Of a stretch of 64,000 nt of DNA, positions 54,118-62,590 are shown one piece after another; positions within the stretch are counted from its first letter, which is position 1; the number at the start of each line of letters is the position of its first letter. The notes under the pieces were generated by a model that worked only from the letters and a program-made list of their open reading frames with translations, was not told the origin of the DNA and made no database searches. The stretch is from NCBI GenBank assembly GCA_948968885.1, contig CAREUR010000002.1, positions 1-64,000 of the forward strand. Reading direction: 5' to 3'. The translations under genes and the position numbers were made by a program. The DNA comes from an uncultured Eubacteriales bacterium. Lineage in GTDB: Bacteria > Bacillota > Clostridia > Oscillospirales > Acutalibacteraceae.

Positions 54118-55122
54118 ATGGCTTTTTATGATTCGATAAAACTAGAAAAAGGTATGTACAACCAGGGCTTGACCAAGGCTTTGGAGTCTATTGACCCATC
54201 TGAAGCATACGAGGGCACCGAGCTTTCGGGCTTGGACGCTTATGAACGTCAGCTAAAGCGCTTTAACATCAAGGTTAAGGGGCAGAACTCGGACGTTTTG
54301 GAGAGCTTCTTTAAAACGACGGATTCATCTGTGCTATTTCCGGAATTTGTGAGAAGAAGCGTGCTGCAAGGCATGGAGAGCTGCACAGTGCTGCAATCGA
54401 TTGTTGCGACGGTGACTAATGTTGAGAGCAACGACTATCGCACGATTAAGTCCACAACGGACGGCACAGCCGATAACGCTGTGAACGAGGCTAGCGACCT
54501 GCCAAAAACTACTATCCAGACAAAGCCGAACTTGGTTGCGATGAAGAAAAGAGGCAGAATTATAGCATCTTCGTACGAGGCATTACGCCACCAACAGCTG
54601 GGAACGGTATCTGTGATATTTAGAAAAGTTGGCGAAGAAATTGCAAGGGCTCAACTAAAAGACGCTATAGATGTGCTGTTAAATGGCGATGAGACTGATA
54701 ATGCGGCTGGAGTGGTTTCTCCGAACAGCACGAGCGGAATAGCCTACGAGGATTTAATTAAGTTGCGCACTAGCTTTACTGATTGTGAACCGAATGTTAT
54801 CTTGGCAAACTCAAGCACAATGCAGGATTTGCTTAGACTAGAAGAGTTAAAATCCCCCCAGACCATACTTAGCTTTAGCGGAGCAAGTGTAACCAGCGCG
54901 ATGCTTGGCTTGATGTTTTTCATAGTTAACTCTATGCCAGCCACCACCCTCCTTGCAATAGACAAAAACAGCGCCTTAGGGCAATTTCAAGGTGAGTTGA
55001 TCTTTGATTGGGATAGATTAATCGAAAGGCAGATGGAAAGAATTGTATTTAGCATAATTTGCGGTTTTGCAAAAATATTCACAGACTCAGCCTGGAAGAT
55101 GCTATACAATGCGACAGAATAA
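54118..55122 (+). CDS. Major capsid protein, HK97 fold (PBSX XkdG-like)
   Basis: 334 residues. An N-terminal arm is followed by FFKTTDSSVLFPEFVRRSVL, the usual entry to the HK97 fold in PBSX-type capsids. The P- and A-domain region VILANSSTMQDLLRLEELK, and the C-terminal IERQMERIVFSIICGFAKIF segment agree with the family. ATG 54118 follows TTGGAGGAATG. Full length, no lesions. Confidence 0.85.
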   Translation: MAFYDSIKLEKGMYNQGLTKALESIDPSEAYEGTELSGLDAYERQLKRFNIKVKGQNSDVLESFFKTTDSSVLFPEFVRRSVLQGMESCTVLQSIVATVTNVESNDYRTIKSTTDGTADNAVNEASDLPKTTIQTKPNLVAMKKRGRIIASSYEALRHQQLGTVSVIFRKVGEEIARAQLKDAIDVLLNGDETDNAAGVVSPNSTSGIAYEDLIKLRTSFTDCEPNVILANSSTMQDLLRLEELKSPQTILSFSGASVTSAMLGLMFFIVNSMPATTLLAIDKNSALGQFQGELIFDWDRLIERQMERIVFSIICGFAKIFTDSAWKMLYNATE

Positions 55123-55141
55123 TTTGAAGGGAAGATGAGTT

Positions 55142-55516
55142 TTGGATTTAGAAAAAATTGTGGAGCGATTTGCACTGTTAGCAAGCCTCAGCAAAGAGGA
55201 GTCCGAGGCGTTTACATACATCTGCAACGACGCCCAAAACGAGCTCATTTCAAAACTTTTGCCCAACACAGACACAACCATGCACAGCGAGCGGCTTATT
55301 GCCGCCGCTGCTGCTTTGAGCCTTTATCGATACATGCAAGTTAAGGCGCTCAGTCAGACGACCGAGTCTTTTTCGGCCGGCGATATAACCGTAAAGGAGA
55401 ACATGAATCGGGCGGTGGACGTGGCGTATGAGATTTGGCAGAGTGAAAAAGCAAAAATAGCCGACATCTTAAAAGACGACGCGTTTGCGTTTTGGCGGGT
55501 GAAGTGTAATGTTTAG
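55142..55516 (+). CDS. Head-tail connector protein
   Basis: 124 residues, all-helical (DLEKIVERFALLASLSKEES start, AAAAALSLYRYMQVKA core), the pattern of gp6/XkdH-type adaptor proteins on the portal. TTG 55142 behind GAAGGGAAGATGAG. It ends eight bases into the next gene. Confidence 0.65.
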   Translation: MDLEKIVERFALLASLSKEESEAFTYICNDAQNELISKLLPNTDTTMHSERLIAAAAALSLYRYMQVKALSQTTESFSAGDITVKENMNRAVDVAYEIWQSEKAKIADILKDDAFAFWRVKCNV

Positions 55517-55856
55517 CAGTTGTGTTTCGGGCTTGATAAATAAATTCGGGCGGACTGTGACGATTATTCCGGGCGAGGGCGAGGAGATCTTGACCAAGGC
55601 GTTTATTCAGCCGCTAAGATACAAGGACTCGAGCAACATGGGCGGCAAGTGCATGAATGTTGGCTATTCGAGCGGGCGGAACTATCTTTACATTGGCGAC
55701 AAGAGCACGAGGCTAGATTTGCTGCCGTTTGACACAAAAATCGCAACGCCAGACGAAACATACGTGGCAAAACGGGCGCAGGCAGTGTATTTGGGCGAGA
55801 GTGTTGTGTACGTGTGGGCGATACTACAGGTGTTTGTGGAGGATGAACTTTTATGA
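55509..55856 (+). CDS. Head-tail joining/minor capsid protein
   Basis: 115 residues, beta-rich (FGRTVTIIPGEGEEI, NYLYIGDKSTRLDLL), a stopper-like small protein at the XkdI position. Overlaps both neighbours by a few bases. The family assignment rests on size, predicted fold and order. Confidence 0.6.
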   Translation: MFSSCVSGLINKFGRTVTIIPGEGEEILTKAFIQPLRYKDSSNMGGKCMNVGYSSGRNYLYIGDKSTRLDLLPFDTKIATPDETYVAKRAQAVYLGESVVYVWAILQVFVEDELL

Positions 55857-56353
55857 GCGTTTTTAACGATGTTGTCGAGAAGATAAAGCAGGATCTTTCG
55901 CAGAGCACGGAGCTTTCGGGAATTAAATTTGTGGACGCAGACCGAGAAGAAAAAGTGCCAAATCCTATTAAGAATGTCTATGTGTCGCTGGGGATAAGCA
56001 AGATCGACATAAAAGAGGGCGCGCTCAATGCGTATCTTGGCATGACTTCTGTGGGCGAGCAATACGGGAATCACGCTGAGATTTACGTTGAAATGAAGAT
56101 ATTTGCACCTCGGAAAAACGGCGGCAAACTCTGTTACGACGCCTTTTCGAAAATATACGAGGACCTATTGTACCGCAGACGACTGTATAACATCGAGAGC
56201 ATATCCTGCGAGAAGCCCCGCTACAACAACGATATTTTTTCTTTTGAGCTGGATTGTACCATAAAATTGGCGGTTTATCTTGGTTACGAGACAGAGGAAA
56301 TCAGCATAGGCGAGATCACGGTAAAAAAAAGGAAGCAAGAGGTGATTTTTTGA
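55853..56353 (+). CDS. Tail terminator/completion protein (XkdJ-like position)
   Basis: 166 residues, alpha-beta protein (MSVFNDVVEKIKQDLSQSTE start, later NHAEIYVEMKIFAP), matching the small tail terminator that caps the tail tube below the connector. Overlaps the previous gene by four bases and the sheath start by four bases. Confidence 0.6.
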   Translation: MSVFNDVVEKIKQDLSQSTELSGIKFVDADREEKVPNPIKNVYVSLGISKIDIKEGALNAYLGMTSVGEQYGNHAEIYVEMKIFAPRKNGGKLCYDAFSKIYEDLLYRRRLYNIESISCEKPRYNNDIFSFELDCTIKLAVYLGYETEEISIGEITVKKRKQEVIF

Positions 56354-57399
56354 CTACCATAGCAAAACAGAGGCCGGGCATATACTCCGACTACCAGACG
56401 TCTGGGGTGTTGTACTCAAAAAAGATGGAGAAAAGCATCGCAATTATAGCGCAGTCCGGGGCGGCGCCGAACACGGTATATAGCCTTCAAAAGCTGGCGG
56501 ACGCCAAGGCGGTGTTTGGAGAGGAAAGTGCCATGTACGCGCTGCACAAAGCCGTGCTAGAGAACGGGGCCGGCAGCATTGCGGCCGTTTCTGTGAGGGC
56601 AAACACGAGCGCAGCGTACGAGGAGGCATTCAAGCTGATAGCTGAGACTGATGGCATTGGCGTTGTGATTTGCGACAGCACAGAATTGGCGATTCAACAG
56701 CTGCTTATGCAAAGCGTTATTGAGGCTTCTCAGAGCAAGCGAGAGCGAATCGGGATTTTGGCAGCCGACCGCAATGAATCTGATCTTGCGGCGTGGGCGA
56801 ATAATTTTAACAGCGAGCGGATCTTATTGGTGGCGCAAGGGCCGATAGACTCACAAGGGGAGGAGCTTTCTGGCTGCATTTTGAGTGCGGCTATGGCTGC
56901 GATAATTTCTCAGCGCACCGATCCATCGCAGTCCTTTAACGGAGCGGGCTTTGAGAATATCTCCAAACTGAGCAAGAACCTTAGTGAGGCCGAAGTGGAC
57001 GAGTACATCACGAACGGGATAATTCCGTTTGAGGTTGTGGCCGGGCGAGTAGAAGTCATCCGCGCGGTGACCTCTAGGACGACTACGGACGAGGTTGCCG
57101 ACAAGACCTTCAAAGAGCTGAACACGATTTTGATAATCGACGAGATAATACGGGCGGTCAGAGAGACGCTGCGGGAGAACATCTCGACGGCGAAAAACAA
57201 CACTACCACAAGAAGCGCCATAAGCAGCCAAGTGACGGTCAAGTTGCAGGAGTTTTTGGATGCAAATGTTATAGAATCGTATGCGGTGCCGAATGTATAT
57301 AAGTCCAGCGACGACGCCACTGTGTGCATAGTGGAACTCGACTTTACCGTTGCACAGGGTATCAACCAGATCCACATAATCGCGAACATAAACGTTTAG
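56350..57399 (+). CDS. Contractile tail sheath protein (XkdK-like)
   Basis: 349 residues, opening TTIAKQRPGIYSDYQTSGVL, a typical sheath N-terminus, with a C-terminal domain ending DFTVAQGINQIHIIANI, where the conserved handshake strands lie. It forms the contracting outer tail. It is shorter than B. subtilis XkdK (about 466 residues), lacking most decorations. TTG 56350 behind AGAGGTGATT. It proves that the tail is of the myovirus type. Confidence 0.88.
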   Translation: MTTIAKQRPGIYSDYQTSGVLYSKKMEKSIAIIAQSGAAPNTVYSLQKLADAKAVFGEESAMYALHKAVLENGAGSIAAVSVRANTSAAYEEAFKLIAETDGIGVVICDSTELAIQQLLMQSVIEASQSKRERIGILAADRNESDLAAWANNFNSERILLVAQGPIDSQGEELSGCILSAAMAAIISQRTDPSQSFNGAGFENISKLSKNLSEAEVDEYITNGIIPFEVVAGRVEVIRAVTSRTTTDEVADKTFKELNTILIIDEIIRAVRETLRENISTAKNNTTTRSAISSQVTVKLQEFLDANVIESYAVPNVYKSSDDATVCIVELDFTVAQGINQIHIIANINV

Positions 57400-57420
57400 A
57401 GACAAAGAAGGTGCTGTATT

Positions 57421-57804
57421 ATGCTAAATATAACGTTTCCGACGAGCAAGGACATATATCTGGAGGTGAACGGCAGAAAGCTGGCCGTGGTCGAGAGCTA
57501 CAAGGCGAAGTCCACGTGCGAGAGCAAATATATAGAGGCATTTGGCCAAGACGAGCCGGTGGGCGCCATTGCGGGCAAGATTCATCATACGGTGGAGCTC
57601 TCACGAGTGTACGCTTGCGAAGAGAATTCGAGCAATCGCGTTAACTTTTATGAGCTGCATAATTTTAATTTGGTTATTGTGAAGCCCGACAGAAAGATAA
57701 TTTATTCTGGTTGCGAGTGGTCGGGCATCAATGAGTCGGCGTCGATAAACAGCTCGGTGTTGGAGAACGTGACTCTGATCGCGACCAAAAGGATGGAGGT
57801 TTAG
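57421..57804 (+). CDS. Tail tube protein (XkdM-like)
   Basis: 127 residues, beta-rich, directly after the sheath. KLAVVESYKAKSTCESKYIE, later VYACEENSSNRVNFYELHNF, resembles PBSX XkdM/P2 FII-type tubes. ATG 57421 starts 21 bases after the sheath stop. Hcp-like tube rings stack inside the sheath. Confidence 0.75.
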   Translation: MLNITFPTSKDIYLEVNGRKLAVVESYKAKSTCESKYIEAFGQDEPVGAIAGKIHHTVELSRVYACEENSSNRVNFYELHNFNLVIVKPDRKIIYSGCEWSGINESASINSSVLENVTLIATKRMEV

Positions 57805-57808
57805 CTCG

Positions 57809-58435
57809 TTGGAGAAGGCAGTAAAAGAGTTCGAGGTGCACAAGGGGAAGATCCGGCGGCAGGTGAGCCTGCGCAAAAACAAGCGGGCGTACATAAATTT
57901 GCTGTCGGTCTACGACATGCTGGTGTGCGAAAAAATGGCGCAAACACTGACTTTAAAGCTAATCAACGATGGATTTGAACGCGAAAAGGCAGCTCCAGTG
58001 GCAGAAAACGCGTGTCTATGCGTGATGAGCCTGACGGATTATAGCTTTAACCCGATTTTTAGCAACACCAATGAGCTGATGACCACTCTGACGCCCGAAG
58101 ACATGCTAACTGTGGCGAGGGAATATAGCGCGCTTAGGCGGGACTACGTTGGTTTTGACGTGCTGGGGAGCCTTGAGATTGAGCAGCTAAAAAAAAAATT
58201 AAACACACCGTTTCAAAGGGCAAGGTGGGCGATATTGCAGCGGTTCAACAAGTTGCCGAGCGAGCCCGCCGCTAGGGCCATGACAGAATCCGACTACTTG
58301 TATTGCTACATAAACATGGTGCTCGACGACGAGGCAAACTCGCGAGGGGACGGCCGCCAAGAGTACGTGTTTAACGAGAGCTTCGATTTAGACGAATATA
58401 AAAGAAAGTGCGGTGTTGAGAATGCAGATATTTGA
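57809..58435 (+). CDS. Tail assembly chaperone (XkdN-like), with an A10 run
   Basis: 208 residues, helical. In tailed phages the gene between tube and tape measure encodes chaperones that coat the tape measure, often made in two forms by a programmed -1 frameshift. Here a run of ten A occurs at 58189-58198 inside CTA-AAA-AAA-AAA-TTA. A -1 slip would add about 25 residues and stop at 58273-58275, giving a product of about 155 residues close to the 145 of PBSX XkdN. Whether it slips is unknown. TTG 57809. Confidence 0.75.
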   Translation: MEKAVKEFEVHKGKIRRQVSLRKNKRAYINLLSVYDMLVCEKMAQTLTLKLINDGFEREKAAPVAENACLCVMSLTDYSFNPIFSNTNELMTTLTPEDMLTVAREYSALRRDYVGFDVLGSLEIEQLKKKLNTPFQRARWAILQRFNKLPSEPAARAMTESDYLYCYINMVLDDEANSRGDGRQEYVFNESFDLDEYKRKCGVENADI

Positions 58436-58742
58436 AGGGATCTTGAGGCAATATGCGCAGCTTTCGGCCAGAAACAGCCAGTACAAAAGCAGCATACAGA
58501 ATTTTGATTTTAGCCAGATTCCGCCTCAAAGCCAAACAAGAGTTGCTAATATGAGCACAGATCCCGACGCGATTCCCTTTAGTGGCGCTGAAGATATGAC
58601 GATGCCAAGCGTGGCCGGGTACGGTGGCGAATCTGCAGGCGAGGGGTTTAGCGACATAAAAGAGGTTTACGAGAAGATGGAATTTGACGCGATGCGCTAC
58701 AACAGGAATTTTGACACGCAGACTGGAGCGGAGAAGATATGA
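58422..58742 (+). CDS. Small protein occupying the tape-measure position
   Basis: About 106 residues, polar, Gln/Asn/Met-rich (MQIFEGILRQYAQLSARNSQ start; DIKEVYEKMEFDAMRYNRNF near the end). No coiled-coil repeats, membrane helices or lysozyme/peptidase parts seen in tape measure proteins. It lies exactly where PBSX has xkdO (over 1300 codons). It overlaps the chaperone gene by 14 bases and the LysM gene by four. It may be a mini tape measure, a remnant, or an unrelated tail part; I cannot name a family. Confidence 0.65.
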   Translation: MQIFEGILRQYAQLSARNSQYKSSIQNFDFSQIPPQSQTRVANMSTDPDAIPFSGAEDMTMPSVAGYGGESAGEGFSDIKEVYEKMEFDAMRYNRNFDTQTGAEKI

Positions 58743-59263
58743 ACTTGAACGTGATGAAATTTAAGGATTACATTTGGCCGCACAACCCGTCGACGCTAGA
58801 GATTGCGGTAAAGAGAGACATAAAAGAAGTGATGATCCCGTTTCGGGGGAGCATGGTGCAGGATTATGGACGGGAAAAGCGTGTGGTTTCGGGGAGCGGA
58901 CAGTTTTTTGGAGAGGGCTGCGCCGATCAATATGGGGCGCTGTTTAACGTATTCAAGCAGGGCGGCAGCGGATATCTTTCTTTGCCGGGGCTGGAGTCGT
59001 TTTTGGCGGTCTTTAAGGCGCTGGAGCTGACGGGAACTTACCTGCCAAACAGCGTCAGCTACAGCTTTGAGTTTTGGGAGGACTTGACGCAGAGCACAGC
59101 GAGCCTGACAGCGCAGGAGGACTTTTATACGGTGCTAGAGGGCGACACGCTTTGGAGCATCGCGGCGAGGTTCGAAGTGCCGGTAGAGCAGCTGTTGTCG
59201 CTTAACAGGAACATAAAAAGCCCGAACCAGCTAGATTTAGGCGAGAGGGTAAGATTGCGATGA
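58739..59263 (+). CDS. LysM tail protein (XkdP-like)
   Basis: 174 residues. The N-terminal 115 residues form the XkdP/YqbP-type domain (FKDYIWPHNPSTLEIA start); the C-terminal part is one LysM domain (FYTVLEGDTLWSIAARFEVP and LLSLNRNI). LysM domains in this place bind peptidoglycan or connect the tube to the hub. ATG 58739. Confidence 0.88.
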   Translation: MNLNVMKFKDYIWPHNPSTLEIAVKRDIKEVMIPFRGSMVQDYGREKRVVSGSGQFFGEGCADQYGALFNVFKQGGSGYLSLPGLESFLAVFKALELTGTYLPNSVSYSFEFWEDLTQSTASLTAQEDFYTVLEGDTLWSIAARFEVPVEQLLSLNRNIKSPNQLDLGERVRLR

Positions 59264-60222
59264 TATATGTAGCAACGACGACGTCCGGAGCGCAGCGGAA
59301 CCTGGGCTCGGCCTACAGCGTACAGATAAATAAGTCCCGCGAGGCGCCTGCAGACAGTTTGACTGCAGTTTTTTTTAGCAAGGAAAATCACCCGGAGTAC
59401 AAGAGCATCGCAGTTTACGCGGAAGAGGCATCGCAGCTGTTTTTTGACGGTGTTGTGGACGAGCAGAATTTTGAAGTGACCGCAACGGGCTGCTTTTTGA
59501 CGATAAAATCCAGAAGCAAGGCTGCAGTGTTGATCGATAACGAAGCGACTCCCCAGACATACAAACGCCCGTCGCTGGACATAATCTTTAGGCGGCACAT
59601 AAAGCCCTACGGATTTAGCGCGATTAACGGTGAGCAGTCGAGCTTTAACGCGACGATTGAGGTGGAGAAGGGCATGAGCGAGTGGGACGTTTTGGAGCTT
59701 TTTTGCAGCGTTTGCCTCAATAGCTTTCCGATTGTGAATGCGGACGGGACCATCGATATTGCGGGCGATACGGACTCAAGGCCGCTGACGTTTTCGAATT
59801 CTTCTAGCGGGGGCGTCAATTATAGCGCGATAAGCCAGAAGTACAGCCGATACAAGCTGATTTCGGAGATCACGGTTTGCGAGCAATATAGTGCGACTTA
59901 CGCGGCCACGATTAGGGATCAGGGGCTCATCGACCGGGGCATCAGCCGGCGGAAGTTCATTGGCATGTCGGAGGACACTATTACCGGGATTTCGGACAAG
60001 AAGGTTTCGGTAAAGACCGCGGAGCAGATGATTGAGAACGCTAAGAGGAAGTTTTGCGAGATTACGGTAAAATGCCCCAACGCAGTGCAGGCGAAGATCG
60101 GGGCCCGATGCCAGATAAACGACGACGTATTGGGAAGGATAGAGGGCCTGAAAATTTACGAAGTAGAGTACAAACTCAGCAGGGCCGGCGAGTTTACCAC
60201 GATAACGTTGCTAAAGGAGTGA
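59260..60222 (+). CDS. Tail hub protein (XkdQ-like, gpD/gp27 fold)
   Basis: 320 residues, the length of XkdQ (about 325). The sequence holds the two-barrel hub pattern: TTTSGAQRNLGSAYSVQINK start, then SQLFFDGVVDEQNFEVT, and later GARCQINDDVLGRIEGLKIY, followed by the closing EYKLSRAGEFTTITLL. It connects tube and spike. Starts in an ATGA overlap with the LysM gene. Confidence 0.82.
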   Translation: MIYVATTTSGAQRNLGSAYSVQINKSREAPADSLTAVFFSKENHPEYKSIAVYAEEASQLFFDGVVDEQNFEVTATGCFLTIKSRSKAAVLIDNEATPQTYKRPSLDIIFRRHIKPYGFSAINGEQSSFNATIEVEKGMSEWDVLELFCSVCLNSFPIVNADGTIDIAGDTDSRPLTFSNSSSGGVNYSAISQKYSRYKLISEITVCEQYSATYAATIRDQGLIDRGISRRKFIGMSEDTITGISDKKVSVKTAEQMIENAKRKFCEITVKCPNAVQAKIGARCQINDDVLGRIEGLKIYEVEYKLSRAGEFTTITLLKE

Positions 60223-60229
60223 TGAGGGT

Positions 60230-60571
60230 GTGTGGATATCGAAGCAGATAAGCGGCGCGTGCAAGCAGGCCAAGGGCGCCAAGACGGGAGAGGTCACGTC
60301 TACGCAGGATGGCACTGTTACGGTGCAGTCGGAGCAGGAGCACAGAGAAATCAGTGCTGCTGCGCCTTTTGGAATAGTATCCATCCCGCCGATTGGCACC
60401 AAGGCTGTGGTTACGCCAACCGAGCAGGGATTTGTCTATGCGGGGGCGATAAATCAGCAAGCGGACGGCCTTGAGCCCGGTGAGCTGATGCTATATTCTA
60501 GCGGTGGCGCCAAGATCGTGCTAAAAAACGACGGGAAAGTCCTGATAAACGGCAGAGAGCTTGAAGGATGA
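60230..60571 (+). CDS. Baseplate spike protein (gpV/XkdR-position)
   Basis: 113 residues. An OB-like part (GEVTSTQDGTVTVQSEQEHR) is followed by a repeat typical of spike tips, SSGGAKIVLKNDGKVLINGR, in which beta strands form a needle. It is short, comparable to small P2 gpV or Mu gp45-like spikes. Start GTG 60230 after TGATGAGGGT. Confidence 0.72.
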   Translation: MWISKQISGACKQAKGAKTGEVTSTQDGTVTVQSEQEHREISAAAPFGIVSIPPIGTKAVVTPTEQGFVYAGAINQQADGLEPGELMLYSSGGAKIVLKNDGKVLINGRELEG

Positions 60572-60582
60572 GAGGTGATATT

Positions 60583-60930
60583 TTGGATACAGCGATTAGC
60601 AATGGCGATTTTCTGTGCAACTCGCGGGGGACGCCGATAGAACTGGCGGGCTACGAAGAGCTTTTGCAACGGGTTTTGATCCGGCTGACGGTGAAGAAGG
60701 GGAGCTTTGTGTACGACAAATCGCTTGGCAGTCGGCTATACACCCTGAAGGCGACCGACGGCAACATAAAGGAGCGAGCTTTGGCTTTGGCGCGGGAAGC
60801 TTTGATTGAAGTTCCAGAAGTGGCGGTGGATGACGTGAAGATTGCTTTGACGAATGGCGGAGAAAACCTCGAACTGACGGTGATTTTGGCGGTAAACAAT
60901 ACAGAAAAAGAAGTGGTGATGACGATATAA
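60583..60930 (+). CDS. Baseplate wedge protein, gp25/XkdS-like
   Basis: 115 residues, gp25-type fold, with RVLIRLTVKKGSFVYDKSLG and later ERALALAREALIEVPEVAVD. It initiates sheath polymerisation on the baseplate. The start TTG 60583 lies behind AGAGGTGAT; ATG 60568 abuts the spike stop and has a poor site. It overlaps baseplate J by one base. Confidence 0.85.
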   Translation: MDTAISNGDFLCNSRGTPIELAGYEELLQRVLIRLTVKKGSFVYDKSLGSRLYTLKATDGNIKERALALAREALIEVPEVAVDDVKIALTNGGENLELTVILAVNNTEKEVVMTI

Positions 60931-61994
60931 TGGAGAGCTACGATGAGATTCTTGAGAGGATGAGGGGCAAGTTTGCTGAGCTGAGCGGCGCGAGTATCAG
61001 TGACGATTCGGACATTGGCATCAGGATGAAGGTTTTGGCGGGCGAGGTGTTTTCTTTGCAGAACAACGTGGAATGGCTAAAGAATCAGATGTTTGCGCAG
61101 ACTGCTATGGGCGAACAATTGGAATATCTGGCGTTGGAGCGAGGCTTGACTAGAAAATCGGTGGTGAAGTCGGTTGGAACGCTAAAATTTATGCGGAATG
61201 TGGCTTTAAATTACGATTTGGCGATTCCGCTAGGCACCGTCTGCGCGACGAATGGCGTTGACCCCGTGAGAGTGGCAACCACCGCGGCTGCCGTGCTGAA
61301 GTCCGGAGAAACCGCAGTGACAGTGGCGGCGCAGTCGGAAGTTGGCGGAGCGATGCAGAACACGGGCGTGGGAACCGTTAAAGTTATGGTAACGCCGCCG
61401 CCGGGCATCAATGCGGTGACCAACGATGACGCATTTGTGGGAGGCATGGACGCTGAGACCGACGAAGAGCTCCGCGAACGCTTGATGGACAGCTATCAGA
61501 ATGTCTCGAATGGCACGAATAGCGCGTTCTATAAGGACTTTGTGCTGAGGTACGACGGGGTGTACTCGGCGAGCGTGGCGCCAAAAGAGCGTGGCGTCGG
61601 CACTGTGGACGTTTATGTGGCGTCAAAAGGCGGCGCGCCAAGCGACGAGCTCATAGAGAAGATTCAGACCGATTTAAACGAGGCGCGTGAGCTGAACGTT
61701 GACGTGAAGGTGAATAAGGCGGAGCTGACAGAAGTGGCGGTGGGCGTGCAGATAGCAATAAAGCCAGGGTACGACTATTACGACGTGGAGAGCCGCTGCG
61801 AGACGAGCATTACAGAGTATTTCAACACGCTGAAAATAGGCGAGGCGTTTTTGACTGCAATTCTAGGCAACGCCATTTACAACGTGCAGGGCGTCGAAAA
61901 CTACTATATACAGCCAGGCATATGCATCGACAGATACATGGAACCCAATCAGCTGGCGATAAAGGGGTCGGTGCAAATCTCAAAGAAGGGATAA
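60930..61994 (+). CDS. Baseplate J family protein (XkdT-like)
   Basis: 354 residues, the length of XkdT, with the family patterns LAGEVFSLQNNVEWLKNQMF, TGVGTVKVMVTPPPG, DAETDEELRERLMDSYQN and VQGVENYYI. It forms the wedge of the baseplate. The ORF is intact. Confidence 0.92.
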   Translation: MESYDEILERMRGKFAELSGASISDDSDIGIRMKVLAGEVFSLQNNVEWLKNQMFAQTAMGEQLEYLALERGLTRKSVVKSVGTLKFMRNVALNYDLAIPLGTVCATNGVDPVRVATTAAAVLKSGETAVTVAAQSEVGGAMQNTGVGTVKVMVTPPPGINAVTNDDAFVGGMDAETDEELRERLMDSYQNVSNGTNSAFYKDFVLRYDGVYSASVAPKERGVGTVDVYVASKGGAPSDELIEKIQTDLNEARELNVDVKVNKAELTEVAVGVQIAIKPGYDYYDVESRCETSITEYFNTLKIGEAFLTAILGNAIYNVQGVENYYIQPGICIDRYMEPNQLAIKGSVQISKKG

Positions 61995-62000
61995 TCCGCA

Positions 62001-62576
62001 ATGAGCATACTAAATTCAATGAAGCAAAAACTGCACCCGCTTGGTATCTATAGTTTGAGCGATAGCAGCGTGGTAACATCAGAATTGGCGGCGTATGCCG
62101 AGGTGTTGGATGCAATAGAGGCACAACTGGCGGAGCTTGAGCAAGAAAGATTCGTAGCGACGGCGCAAACCTACGGCTTAACCATGCGGGAGCTGGCTAT
62201 AGGCTCGGAGCAAAAAAGCGATACCATAGAAAAAAGAAGAAGTGCGCTCCTCTACAGATCGGCGATCAGCACAACGGACTTCAACAAAACGGCCATCGAA
62301 GGCGTGCTAAAAGCGGTGGGCATAAATGGCTACATAATCGAAGCGCCAGAAAAAAATAAAATCTATATAAACTGCCTGTCGCTAGAAGTTAGGGGATCGG
62401 ACAAAGAACTAAAAAAACAGATAATATCTCAGTTTTTGCCGGCGCATCTAGAATGTTTTTTCGATTTTAGAAATTTACAGTGGCAATTTATCGAGGAACT
62501 GTCGAATACGTTTGACAGAATGGACTCGAGAAATTTAACCTGGGATCAAATAGAAGATTTTGTACCAATATGGTAG
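62001..62576 (+). CDS. Baseplate/tail protein of the DUF2313 (YmfQ/XkdU) family
   Basis: 191 residues. The N-terminal LDAIEAQLAELEQERFVATA, then LTMRELAIG, IEKRRSALLYRSAISTTDFN, follows the family in which a wedge links the fibres. ATG 62001 six bases after baseplate J. Confidence 0.82.
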   Translation: MSILNSMKQKLHPLGIYSLSDSSVVTSELAAYAEVLDAIEAQLAELEQERFVATAQTYGLTMRELAIGSEQKSDTIEKRRSALLYRSAISTTDFNKTAIEGVLKAVGINGYIIEAPEKNKIYINCLSLEVRGSDKELKKQIISQFLPAHLECFFDFRNLQWQFIEELSNTFDRMDSRNLTWDQIEDFVPIW

Positions 62577-62590
62577 CAGGAGGAAACGAA

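Noticed and set aside
58413..58742. Small tape-position ORF as the -1 frameshift extension of the chaperone
   Set aside because: The -1 frame after the A10 run stops at 58275, before this ORF begins, so the two cannot be joined by that slip.
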